NCBI GenBank assembly: GCA_025991245.1
Contig: BQMJ01000038.1
Span: 124,001-188,000 of the forward strand
Length of the DNA: 64,000 nucleotides
Source of the DNA: Galdieria partita
Lineage: Eukaryota > Rhodophyta > Bangiophyceae > Galdieriales > Galdieriaceae
Reading direction: 5' to 3'
The notes under the pieces were generated by a model. That model ran no database searches and had not been told where the DNA came from. It saw only the letters and a list, made by a program, of their open reading frames with translations. This document shows positions 32,560 to 43,216 of the stretch, in pieces. Both the position numbers and the translations under genes were made by a program. Positions within the stretch are counted from its first letter, which is position 1; the number at the start of each line of letters is the position of its first letter.

Positions 32560-32571
32560 ATTGGCGCCAAT
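32560..32571. promoter_or_regulatory. Palindromic ATTGGCGCCAAT in a 49-bp divergent promoter
   Basis: A perfect 12-bp palindrome that fits the relaxed E2F consensus WTTSSCSS on both strands. It lies between the ATGs of APS kinase (32546) and the PatZ-like gene (32596). Confidence 0.35.
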
Positions 32572-32595
32572 GCCAATCAAAGCCCACGTTCCGAA

Positions 32596-35500
32596 ATGAT
32601 TCTACTATGGAAGAAATGTTTCAGTGTCAAGCTGTACAGTAAACCTATCGTCGACTGTACTTGCACGACGTTGGAAACCAATGCAAAATATCTGCAGAGG
32701 TTTAGAACTTGTGCACGTAGACACTTGTTTCATTCTTCCACTGAATTTCCTGCTGATTCTTACGAGTCGTTGCTTGTGGGCAGGCAAGAATTGGATGCAA
32801 TCTTTCGACCAAAAAAAGTTACTTTGGTAGTTGGAGATATTCCGAATGACAGAAAGTTGCACACACTGTGGAATAATTTACAAGCTGGGGTCAATTTATT
32901 TAACTTGGAAGCTACTAGCCTTGGTCCAAGTGAAAGATTCGAGAATGTGCTCACAAATAGCTTTAAAAGAATGGAAAGTCTTAAAGGACCCATCGATCTT
33001 GCCGTGATAGCAACACATCTATCAGAAGTTCAGAGTGTACTGCACAATTTGGCAAAGAGAGAAACCAAGGCTTGCTTACTTTCATCACTCATAACTTGGG
33101 ACAAGTTGACTACAAAAGAAACCCAAAGTCTCTTCCGAGAAATTGCAGCGGTAGCTTCTCAACATCACATAAGACTCATAGGTTCTGACAGCTTAGGTAT
33201 ACTGAATTGTCGTTTGGGATTGAATATATCATCGTCTTTATCTCAAGACTATCTTCCTGGCCAAGTGGCACTGTTATCCCAAAGTGGTTCTTTAATTTGT
33301 TCTTTGTTAGATTGGTCGGTAAAAGAGCGTTTCGGATTTTCAGGAGTGGCAGATGTTGGAACTATGTTGGATGTCGATTGGGCTGACTTGATCCACTACT
33401 TTGGCAATGATAGTCACACGCACTCCATTTTGATATATGCTGAAAGTATTGGAAATGTTCGGCGTTTTCTATCTGCAGCTCGAGAAGTAGCAGTAAGCAA
33501 ACCCATTATGCTGATAAAGCCGTACAAATTGCATATTTCTTCCAAAATAGTCAGCACTCGTCCGACATCAGGAAAGGGAGCCATTCCTAAGGAATTAAAA
33601 GGTCCTCTTGATTTATTAACGTTTGACGAAAATGCCGTCTTAGATGAAGTTTTCCGAAGGTCCGGAGTACTTCGAGTGGCGAGTGTCAATGATCTATTTT
33701 TAACAGCCCGAGTTTTGGCACATCAACCTCGTCCACTAGGTTCCAGATTGACAATTATTAGCAATGCTGGTGGACCAGGTTACTTGGCAGCAGATCAACT
33801 TATTGCAGGAGGAGGACAACTATCCTCATTGTCAACACAAGTTTCTTCGAAGATACAGAAAGTATTGCCGAGTCACTTGCCTACAACCAATCCAGTAAGT
33901 TTATTTTTCAAATACCAGTAATCATTTGATAAGGGTTCAGATTGATCTATCAGGCAACGCTTCAGCAAATGATTACAGGGAAGTGTTAGAAGCCTGTCTT
34001 GAAAATGCGGAAACCGATGGAGCGTTGGTGATTTTGACACCTCATACGATGACTCAAGGCACGGAGACTGCGCATGTATTGGCCAGTATAAGTAAACAAT
34101 GGAGAGAAAGACATAAACCGTTATTGACAAGCTTTATGGGAGGAAAGGAATTGATGGAAGCGCAAGAGATATTGCGCAATGCACAAATTCCCAATTTTGC
34201 ATTTTCAGATGTAAGTCCACATTTGTATTCGTTGATCAAGTTCTTACCTGGAAAACATTTCATAGACTGCCGCTTCTATTTGGAATTATTTGTGGCGATA
34301 TAATGAATACTTACAGAGTCTTTATGAAGTTCCCGACTCGGGTTTATCCGAAGTTGCTTATTGGAAGGAGTCACAAAGGACAGCCGAAGCCATGTTGCGT
34401 TCCATACAGAAAGAAGGCAGGTCACTTATGACGGAAGTAGAGAGCAAGAAATTGGTTGGTTGGAAATTTGTATTTCTTTGAAGTCTTGTTGAATGTATTT
34501 TATATATATTAGTTGCAAATTTATCAAATTCCCGTGGTGGATACTCGAGTAGCAAAGGAGGAAGAAGACGCCGTAGAAATCGCCAAGGAATTGGGATTTC
34601 CTGTTGTGTTGAAACTTCATTCGGAGACCATCATTCACAAGTCAGAAGTTGGAGGAGTGAAATTGAATCTGACATCATCAGAAGCAGTCAAACATGCGTT
34701 CCGTTCCATTCGTGAGAGTTGTGGTCGTCTTCGTGGAAGACAACATTTTCAAGGCGTTGTTATTTATCGAATGATTGATAAACCTAGAGATACTCATGAA
34801 GTCATGTTGGGTTCCATGATTGATTCGCAGGCTGGACCTGTGATTCAGTTTGGTACGGGTGGTAGTCTTGTTCATGTTTACGAAGACTTTGCAATAGCGT
34901 TACCACCTTTAAATAGTCATTTAGCACGTCAGATGATGTCAAGAACCAAAATTTATGGAGCATTGGTTGCTGCTCGTAAGACTCTAGGGATGGATACTAG
35001 GAAAATCGAAGAAATTGTCGAACGTTTCTCAAGAATGGTTACTGAACAAGCATCTTTTGTCAAAGCATGTGAAATCAATCCGATTATAGTCGGTCCAAAA
35101 ACTGTCGTAGTAGCCGATGCTCGTGTGTGGCTTCATGAAGTGAGCAAACATTCTCTTCAGTTAACTTCCACTCCTGCAATTCGTCCCTACCCTAGTGAAT
35201 ATGTATTCTCTTGGCCAGGAGATTCTATGGGAACTCCACCCTTCTTAATACGTCCTATTCGTCCTGAAGATGTGCATCGCTTTAAGCGTTTTATGCAAAT
35301 GATTCTGAGGCTGAAAGGAAGTGGAAATAATATGTCTGATTCACAGATATTGATGACAGCGACATTACCTGAATATGTTCCCATAGAAGTGTTTGAAAAG
35401 CTATCCCATGATAATCGATGGAAGGATATTACACTACAACGTTTAATCGAACGAGTGGTTTCCATTTGTCATGCAGATTATTCGACCAGTTTAACTTTAG

Positions 35501-35829
35501 TAGCTGAAACGATGGATGCAGAAAGTGGCGAAATGGAATTCCATGGTTTTGCATCTCTTTGTTTAGGCAAAGGTACTAAAGAGGAAGGCATCATTTCATT
35601 GGTTATGCGAGAGAATACTATTCTTGCCAATGAATTACTTAAAAGACTGGTGGTTATTGCGAAACAGGAAAAGTTGAGTAAGATAACTTTTCTGTTCCAT
35701 CAAAAGGAAGTTGCCTTTGAAAAGCTTTGTGAAAAGATTGGTTTTCATATTGAAAAACAAGGTTCTCAGTTGCATAGAGCTACAAAAGTATGCACGACTG
35801 AAACCAACAAGGAGAATCTTTCCGCTTGA
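32596..35829 (+). CDS. PatZ-like acyl-CoA ligase/GNAT fusion, four exons
   Basis: Exons 32596-33894, 33941-34210, 34266-34454, 34513-35829 (1024 codons; introns 46, 55 and 58 nt, all phase 0). Domains in order: CoA-binding Rossmann fold; two succinyl-CoA-synthetase-like domains (LLSQSGSLICSLLDWSVKER, ISNAGGPGYLAADQLIAGGG); ATP-grasp (FPVVLKLHSETIIHKSEVGG, FGTGGSLVHVYEDFA, EINPIIVGP); and a C-terminal GNAT domain opening with FLIRPIRPEDVHRFKRFM. This is the layout of bacterial PatZ/Pat, which acetylate protein lysines with acetyl-CoA. In ADP-forming ligases the active histidine sits in an SHTGA motif; here that segment reads RPTSGKGAIP, without His. The N-terminus (RFRTCARRHLFHSS) looks like a mitochondrial presequence. 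Possible bacterial origin is inference. Confidence 0.85.
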
Positions 35830-35878
35830 ATGTCCGACAGACTGGGTTATCCCACTGAATTCATTGGAGTGTCAGAAA

Positions 35879-36787
35879 ATGCCATCCGGCGAAAGACCTG
35901 TTTTGTCTGCATATGAATATGCTGCTGCTGGTGCTATTGCAGGTGCTGTTGAAGTAACAATTCAACAGCCAGAAATAGCTTGGAAAAATGCAATCCAAGA
36001 CAAGAGACCTATCATATTCCATCCCAAGTTCTTTTATAGAGGTCTCACCATCAATATTGCGTCCATGGCACCTTATACGGCTGTACAGTTTGCCTTGAAT
36101 GGTATGATGAGCAAATGGTTGAGTAAAGGTAAGCCTGTTTCGTTGCTTTTCGTTGAGTTAGGAATCAATTTTCTGCGTGTAGGGGGTGAGCGACCTTTGG
36201 GTGACTGGGAAAAGTTGGGAATTGCTGCAACTGCTGGTGGCTTGAGTGCTTTGATTTCAGGTCCGGCAGAATTGATTCTTATACGTCAACAGCGTTTGGG
36301 AAGCGAGTTGGTTCCAACAACCAAAGATATCCTTAAACGAAAGGAAATTCTTCGAGGATTTTCGTTGGCTTTTCTGAGAGATAGCATTTATGTATGTGGC
36401 TATTTAGGTTTGACACCACTATGGAAAGAGCAGTTGATGAAAGGTTTTCCTGACAAGTTTGGGGATAAACCCTTGGCTGCTTCGATGGTTGCGAGTGTTG
36501 CAGCTGGTTTAGTAGCAGCAGTTGGTACACAACCTTTTGATACTATTAAGACAAGATACCAAGCAATGATGCCACCCTTGGATAATCGAAAACATTTTTC
36601 GTATTCTTGGTTGTCCGTATGCAAACAGATGAAGGAACAGGCTGGCAGTTGGCGGGTTCTTTATGATGGAATGATTCCACGAGGCATGCGAATTGTTTTT
36701 GGAGTATTTATATTAAGTCAATGTCGAGATGTGATGGAGTCGTGGTTTGAGAAGAGAAAAATGAATAAAATGGCTACAGTTTCATAA
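35879..36787 (+). CDS. Mitochondrial carrier family protein
   Basis: Single exon, 302 codons. Three tandem repeats of the SLC25 type are visible, each starting with the signature Px[D/E]xx[K/R]: QQPEIAWKNAIQ, a variant GPAELILIRQQ, and QPFDTIKTRYQ. Six amphipathic/hydrophobic helices are consistent with the fold. The second repeat PAELxLIR resembles oxoglutarate/dicarboxylate-type carriers, but the substrate cannot be fixed from sequence. The frame continues upstream into the PatZ-like gene without ATG; the first good ATG is at 35879, 49 bp after the PatZ-like stop on the same strand. If the PatZ-like protein is mitochondrial, the two may share an organelle (inference). Confidence 0.85.
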   Translation: MPSGERPVLSAYEYAAAGAIAGAVEVTIQQPEIAWKNAIQDKRPIIFHPKFFYRGLTINIASMAPYTAVQFALNGMMSKWLSKGKPVSLLFVELGINFLRVGGERPLGDWEKLGIAATAGGLSALISGPAELILIRQQRLGSELVPTTKDILKRKEILRGFSLAFLRDSIYVCGYLGLTPLWKEQLMKGFPDKFGDKPLAASMVASVAAGLVAAVGTQPFDTIKTRYQAMMPPLDNRKHFSYSWLSVCKQMKEQAGSWRVLYDGMIPRGMRIVFGVFILSQCRDVMESWFEKRKMNKMATVS

Positions 36788-36811
36788 ACATAACATTCAG
36801 AGTCGTGAAAG

Positions 36812-39800
36812 TTAAATCTTCCACTGAGAGAACAACTGCTCCAAAGGTTCCTTTTGGTTCTTTCTTTGTTCTTTTAGCCATTCTTGGAGTACTATGATGA
36901 CATCTTTGCGTTTCCAAACACATGTGGATTGCAAGTCATGTGAGTTTGTACATAACGGTATCATCGCCTGAGACTGTTGAGATGGAGAAGATGGTGCATA
37001 AGAACGCGATGAAGATATTTGATCCAGTATGAGCTTCCATTCCGGATGTTTGTGGAACACGGCGTAATTACCGAACAAATAAAGTGCACATCGAGCACGA
37101 CTGGTCAAAACATTGATTCTCCGCTCGTCTCTCAAGTGACTCGTTAAAGAGGAACGTTTCAACACCAATGAAATGAGAACGATATCCTTTTCCTTGCCTT
37201 GAAATTCGTCGGTCGTGAAGATGGGTAACGAGTGATCTTGCAAGGTTGATGGCTGTTCCATCGAACCCATATTTTGAAAGTAATTCTGCAAGATATGTTT
37301 CAGCAGCTTTTTTTGTTTCCTATAAGGGGTCAAGACAGCAATACGATTCCAAGAGACGTTCCAATACTGCAAATAATGCAAAAACTGGGCAATGGCTTGT
37401 GCTTCCGTCGGATTTTCATAAGGAGAATCAGAGAAGGATGATTCCTCGGTGGATGAATTAGGAACATTAAGAAATAAAACTCGGCTACAAATGCCCTGAG
37501 GCATCCAGAAATCATGATCTGGGTAAATATCATTCAATGCATTCTGGTTGGATGTTGCCAAATGCATAAGATGATGACTGGAATGGGTTTGATAACGAAA
37601 GCGATACAAATCAGCAATGCAAGGAGCCGCACGTCCTTGTTCTTCCAACTGAATAAAAGGAAACTTCAAACGAATCAGTCTTGAAAATAAAGAAACCTGT
37701 TGTGGAGATAAATGATCCAAAGTATCATTGTTTGCAGAACGATACTGAACAATAGGTGCTAATTGCAAGTCATCACCAATAAGAATCGTTCGTAATGGTT
37801 GATACCTGACAAATAAAATGAACTGATTCCATTCCGTAACTAGAGCAGCCTCTTCTACTACAGCAGCCACTATTTGGATGTGTCCATCAGAAGGCCAGTG
37901 TTCTCCATACTTCTTCAAAGACGCAAAGGTACTAATTACCAACTCACAATGAGAAAGCAATTCTTTAAAATAGACAGAAAAATTTTGACGAAAACTTCGC
38001 AATAGAGAATCGCACTTTTTAAGCAGTATACAATCTCGCAATAAAGCCATTCGCTTCCAATTACGACTCTTTTCCATTTCTTTTTTGGTCGGGTACTTCT
38101 GAATGGCTGTTTCTAACCATGGCGCACCTATTTCATCCAAGTATTTGTTCAATAGATGGGGATGCGTTTCATACTCCTCAATGGCCTCACAAAGACTATT
38201 CAACCATTTGTCCTCTTCAGAATGCTGAGATTGTCGATATTCCTGGGAAAACTCTGATAAATGCTTCCAAAGTTTGGCTCGGAATTCCTTCAACACATAG
38301 TGATGACCTTCCAATGTAAATTGTCTAGTAATCTTGTCATTAGATTGTCTTCCAAACCTTAAAATTGGCTGAAGGAGAGGATGTAACATAGTTACAGAAC
38401 GACAAATTGACAAGTCCATTCCTGAATAGCGATGTTCCTTAGGATAGCAATGCTGAAGAACTTTGTTTGCTAAATGATCAGCAGCTTCGTTAGACTGAGC
38501 TACGATCATCAGAACAGAAGACGAAGCACTTTGACGTTCCTGCTTCCTGTTAACAAATCCATTTTGCAAGAAGAATTGGATAATGCAACTAGCAACTTCG
38601 GTCTTACCTGTTCCGGGAGGTCCTCGAATGAGAACCATTCGTTGTAACCAACTTGCACACAGTGCTGTTCTCTGGGCGTTGTACAGATAAACAGAAGATG
38701 ACGTATCATAACGTGTATTATTCCTGTCTGAAGCAACAAAAGAACAAGAAATGTTCATAAAAGTCTCGCCCAATTTGCGAAGGAACACAAAAGAAGGAAA
38801 ATTTTCATTTGCCTCAACTTGAAAGTTTGGGACAATATTGCCAAGACTCGAGAGAAGCCCTTGCACGTCAGTTATAAACGGATAGAGACATATTTCCTGA
38901 TGAGTTTCATCATTTACAGCCATCTCCAAGGTCTTCCTGTCCAACAATGAAAAGGACTCCTGCGTCAGAACACGCGAGAAAAACTCGGGGATTACTTCTT
39001 CATGTTGGTCTTTCTCCAAATTCGCAATGGATAAAGTGTGCCAATCATAAAGCTCTTGTAAAACTTCTTGGTGAATGTCATTCGGAGCTTCCAAGCAAAT
39101 TAAATACATTTTCGTTCCAGCCTCCGACCAATCTATCCGATCATTGGATACAAATGAAATAGAAAATATCTGCATAGAACTTTGGCTTGCTTGCTTATCA
39201 TTCTCCCATTTTACAGAATAACAAAGACCAGCCCATTGAATATCATTCCAATGCAAAGAATCGCAATCTTCCAAACAGTTGTCAATTCTGTCACAGAAGA
39301 ACAAAGCACCCAGTTTTCCGAAAGACGAGATTCTAGCCGGTTCATCACCACTTCCGAGGGAACGTACCTGGGCAGTATATGAAAATAAACAATGCCCTTT
39401 CTCTACTTGACAGCTTGAAAGTTTGCTTTGTTCCACATAGGTGACAGAAAAAATAAAACTTCGTTCTGTCTCTATTCCTTCCTTGTGTGTTTCCAATGCT
39501 GAGTACAATTTATATGTCAATTCTGCTTTGCAAATAGTGAACAAAGAACAGAGATAACTTATTGCAGAAGGATAACACCAGGAAGGAGGAATGATGCACG
39601 AATCATTAATCACTAAAGCACGCAAATATGAAATATCTGGAAAACAACAATCTATACCAGTTAACTTTTTCCAAAAATCCAAATGCATCAATATCAATTG
39701 ACGCAACTTGACTTCTGATGGACAAGGAGGACCTTTTCTGCGCTTTCTCATAAGCTCCAAAATACGAAGCAAAACAATGAAACACAATTGCCAGCATCTT

Positions 39801-40857
39801 CCAAGGAACACGCTTTTCTTTCCAAAACTCTGAAACGACAAAAAATGTTTCAACTTTTGCAAAAAATGCCTCCAAGGATCCATTGAGTCACTATATTCTG
39901 TATCCGAGAAACAAATGACAAAGATTGCCAAATGCATTCCCATCGCAGAGTTTTGGAACGAATAATAAAGCCAAAACAGGCAATTACTCAATTTCTCCAA
40001 ATCCTCTTCTTTTTCTAAAAGGTTTTCTACAGAGGCTGCAGTTACTGAGTGAATCAATTCATAGAAGTAAGATAATGTCAGCTTGATAAAGGAATAATGA
40101 TGATCCTTTGCAGCATTTGCAATGGGAACTTTATACGTCTCGAGGAATTGATTCCATTCTTTTTGGTTCGTCTTTCTCGATAGGAAGATCCGTAAGTCAC
40201 TTAGTGGTAACTTTTGTAAAATTGGAACAACCAAGCAATATACGAATTCGGAATTTTGATAGCAAACCATACTGCGCAACAAATTGATAAATAAGTTCAA
40301 TTTCCAAGGAACCGGTTTTCCTATAACTTGTAGATGAAATGCAACTCTTTCAACGAGTTCTTTCACAATGTTGAAAGCATTACTAGGAGCATCATTTTCG
40401 TTTATAATGTGAATTTGGAAAGAATCTTTGTTTGCCTCTATTTTACGAAGCAATACGAAGCAAGTTGGAAACAGATACACTTCTTCCATAGACAGTGAAG
40501 AAAAGTTGCCCAGTCGAGACATCAGTGGTACAAACCAGTTTTCCCAAGCAGCTGTTTGGTCCAACCAACTACCAACTGATTGAATGTTCTTGTTCTCTTT
40601 GACAGAATAGTTTTCAAAAATATCTTCCAACTTCTTGTTTGTTTCTTTTTGTATTCGAGACACTATGTCACTCCAAACATCCTGCTGTCCTGTTTCAGTC
40701 AAAATTTGAGATTTGGTTTGAGCTAACTTGCCTCTTGACTGATAAGGTAATAAAGTGTACTGCAAACAAGAAAAGTAAGCTCTTCGTCTTGAAGATAGAA
40801 TTGAGCAGCCTCTCTAGTACGCCAATATTTTTGAGCAAATGTATAAAGTCTCTTCAT
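36812..40857 (-). CDS. AQR: Aquarius-type SF1 helicase (intron-binding protein)
   Basis: Main exon 40689-36812, plus a 5' exon 40857-40728 (about 1335 codons; 38-nt intron GTTAGC...ACAG). Aquarius is a spliceosomal SF1 RNA helicase that contacts the intron upstream of the branch point. Motifs: Walker A RGPPGTGKTEVA; motif II VVEEAALV (AQR has EEAA where UPF1 has DEAA); GDDLQLAPIV; LEEQGRAAPCIADLYRFRY, close to AQR QGRARASLCNLYNWRY; DEFQGKEKDIVLISLV; and LRDERRINVLTSRARCALYL. The ARM-like N-terminal half is divergent. The 5' exon (LYTFAQKYW, then EELTFLVCSTLYYLIS) aligns with the AQR N-terminus, but AQR proteins are longer there, so a further upstream exon may be missing. An alternative 89-nt intron (40820-40732) is possible. 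It lies downstream of SRP9. Confidence 0.8.
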
Positions 40858-40865
40858 TTGGCGCC
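40857..40865. promoter_or_regulatory. TTTGGCGCC at the Aquarius 5' end
   Basis: TTTGGCGCC on the plus strand, overlapping the first base of the proposed Aquarius ATG. It matches the E2F-type consensus, though its position inside the leader makes a regulatory role less certain. Confidence 0.25.
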
Positions 40866-41128
40866 ATTGTTTGTAAGCATTTTTTCTTTGAAAGCAAACC
40901 ACATTTTAAGAGACAAATGACTCTTCAACTCCTTCTATCTCAAATGAAACGTGCTTGAACCGTTGAAAAACCAAGTCTTTATTTTATCTAATGACTTATA
41001 TTCTATTCCAAAATCGATATTTCCTTGTCACACTATCCAGTGGAGAAATATTCTCGATATGTGCCAAGGAAATGATAAACTTACTCGGTGTTTTGGTAAT
41101 TCTTACAAGCACAAAAAACTTCAAACGT

Positions 41129-41477
41129 CTAGACTGCATTCCTATCTACAGTCAAACCTGCCATGTTCGACAGAAACCAAGCATTGATAGTTTTCAGCTT
41201 TTCCAAATCTTGACTTGGGTGCAGCATAAACTGTAGACACTATACAAAACAAAGACTTGAGCTGAAAGACACCGACAGAGAAGGAAACGTACCTCTTGAT
41301 CATCAGTCACTTTGAGCCTTACTTTGCCATCCTTGCCTCGGTATTTCACAGAATACCTCGTCTATTTCTCTTTCATAAAGGCATAACAGAACAATACTTG
41401 CGTACCTTGTTTGGTTTATTGAAAAACATATCTTGCACGCTGGACATAAAAACTGACCATTCTTCCAAGTAAACCAT
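41129..41477 (-). CDS. SRP9: Signal recognition particle 9-kDa subunit SRP9, three exons
   Basis: Exons 41477-41406, 41361-41293, 41230-41129 (80 codons; introns 44 and 62 nt, all phase 0). Assembled pieces: MVYLEEWSVFMSSVQDMFF, TRYSVKYRGKDGKVRLKVTD and DLEKLKTINAWFLSNMAGL. This matches human SRP9 along its whole length: an opening helix with conserved Trp, the basic VKYRxxDGxVxLKVTDD strand pair and the closing helix. SRP9 pairs with SRP14 on the Alu domain of SRP RNA and pauses translation. No single frame is long enough to show it; the two introns were placed from the protein pattern and GT-AG signals. The start is 58 bp from the divergent transporter start. Confidence 0.9.
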
Positions 41478-41535
41478 TGGATTAGAAAAATAATTTTGGA
41501 TCAAGTGGGATTGATTGATTGACTTGTTGTGTCCG

Positions 41536-43059
41536 ATGACGAGTACCGAAGAAGGTTCTATACAAACTGTAGAGGAAGAACCTCCCAAGAATATATACGA
41601 CAGGGTGAACCAAAAACTTGCTTCAGCAAGGTATAGTGAAGATCATCAAGCTGAACGATATAGAGAAGAAGAAGTTCGTCTATATGGTGGGTTTCGCTCA
41701 CCTACCATCAGCACTATAGTATCGGGTATAGGCTTCTTTTCCGAAGCCTATGACTTGTATGTTGTTAATGTATTGAGTGAATTGTGGAAGAAAGAATATT
41801 CTACATATTTCTCCCAGAACAGCGGAATGATTTCCCGAATAGGCAATTCTGCCATCGTTGGTGCTATTGTTGGTCAGCTTTTCTTTGGCCTTATTGGTGA
41901 CAGAGTTGGTCGGAAAGCTGGACTTTTGGTGACTTCCTTCATTTTGTTTTTGGGTCCTGTCCTTAGCTCTGTTTCTTTTGGTGCAAATGGAAGTGTAAAT
42001 GGCTTATTCTGGATGCTTGTTGTGGTTCGTGGTTTTCTTGGAGTTGGCATAGGCGGTGAGTATCCTTGTGCTTCGGTTTCTGCTGCAGAAGCAGGGGATG
42101 ATGCGAAAGTAAAACGAGGGAAAACTGTGTTATTTGTTTTCTCGATGCAGGGCGTCGGTCAAGTTGTTGGCATCGTTGTTGCTATCATAGCTTTGCTTTT
42201 TACCAAAAGTAATTTTCATGTCGATAATACTTCAGGTTTCCATGCGGTGTGGAGGTTTGTTTTGGCTTTTGGTGCACTACCGATCATTCCTGTATTTGTT
42301 CTGAGAACCAGAATGAGAGACTCATTGAGGTTTCGTATTGCAGGATATAAGCGTCGGAAAGTTCCTATGTTAGTTACTTTCCGTTATTATTGGCTTCGTC
42401 TAGTTGGAACTGCAGGGTGCTGGTTTTTGAACGATATAGTGCAGTATTCAAATGGTATATTTTCTTCGGAAATTATTACTGGTGTTGTGGCTGGTAGTGA
42501 TAAAACTGTTTTAGATATTGCCATGTTTACACTTTTAGTTGCAATTTTAACGTTACCAGGATATTATGTTGCTGCATTGACGGTTGACAAGATTGGACAT
42601 AAAAGGTTGCAGATCATTGGATTTACTTGTGTTGGTCTATGTGGCATTCTAATCGGTGGACTTATTAATCAGTTAGAGAATCAACCTGGCGCATTTATTC
42701 TCATGTATGGAATTTTCCTTTTCTTTGTTCAGTTTGGTTCAAATACTACAACTTTTCTTCTTGCCGCTGAACTTTATTCGACACCAGTTCGAACGACATG
42801 TGCGGGTATTTCAGCTGCTGTTGGAAAAGCGGGAGCTGCTATTGGAACTCAATTCTTAGGTCCCATTGAACATGCATTTAGTGGCAATAATGGTGTTCGA
42901 GCAGTGTTTATTATTGCTGGTGGTATCAGTTTATTAGGTGCTTTACTTACGTGGTGGGTTATTCCGGAACCCAATAAGAGAACTTTGGAAGATGAGGACT
43001 TTAGTTTTGCTGAATACTGTATTCGACATGGAGTAGATGCAAAGTTATTTTCCTCGTAG
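41536..43059 (+). CDS. MFS phosphate/organophosphate:H+ symporter-type transporter
   Basis: Single exon, 507 codons. Twelve membrane segments. The first shows IVSGIGFFSEAYDLYVVNVL, the pattern of the PHS family (Pho84, PHT1) and its relative Git1. Also GQLFFGLIGDRVGRKAGL after TM2, the family signature GVGIGGEYPCASVSAAE in TM4, and RLVGTAGCWFLNDIVQYSNG in TM7. Such transporters import inorganic phosphate or glycerophospho-compounds with protons. The GGEYP variant instead of GGDYP is closer to Git1-like and algal members, so the substrate is left open. The first in-frame ATG (41536) gives an acidic cytosolic N-terminus. It diverges from SRP9. Confidence 0.88.
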   Translation: MTSTEEGSIQTVEEEPPKNIYDRVNQKLASARYSEDHQAERYREEEVRLYGGFRSPTISTIVSGIGFFSEAYDLYVVNVLSELWKKEYSTYFSQNSGMISRIGNSAIVGAIVGQLFFGLIGDRVGRKAGLLVTSFILFLGPVLSSVSFGANGSVNGLFWMLVVVRGFLGVGIGGEYPCASVSAAEAGDDAKVKRGKTVLFVFSMQGVGQVVGIVVAIIALLFTKSNFHVDNTSGFHAVWRFVLAFGALPIIPVFVLRTRMRDSLRFRIAGYKRRKVPMLVTFRYYWLRLVGTAGCWFLNDIVQYSNGIFSSEIITGVVAGSDKTVLDIAMFTLLVAILTLPGYYVAALTVDKIGHKRLQIIGFTCVGLCGILIGGLINQLENQPGAFILMYGIFLFFVQFGSNTTTFLLAAELYSTPVRTTCAGISAAVGKAGAAIGTQFLGPIEHAFSGNNGVRAVFIIAGGISLLGALLTWWVIPEPNKRTLEDEDFSFAEYCIRHGVDAKLFSS

Positions 43060-43216
43060 TATTATTACTTATTCTCCAATTGTTCAATGATGGTGAGTCA
43101 TCAGAAAAGTGTCAGATGGCATATGATTATATCGAAATATTGTGTTGCATCTGTGATACTTTTATAAAAGTTTTTGATCATCTCGTTTATAATGTACAAC
43201 AGTTTCAAGAAGACTC

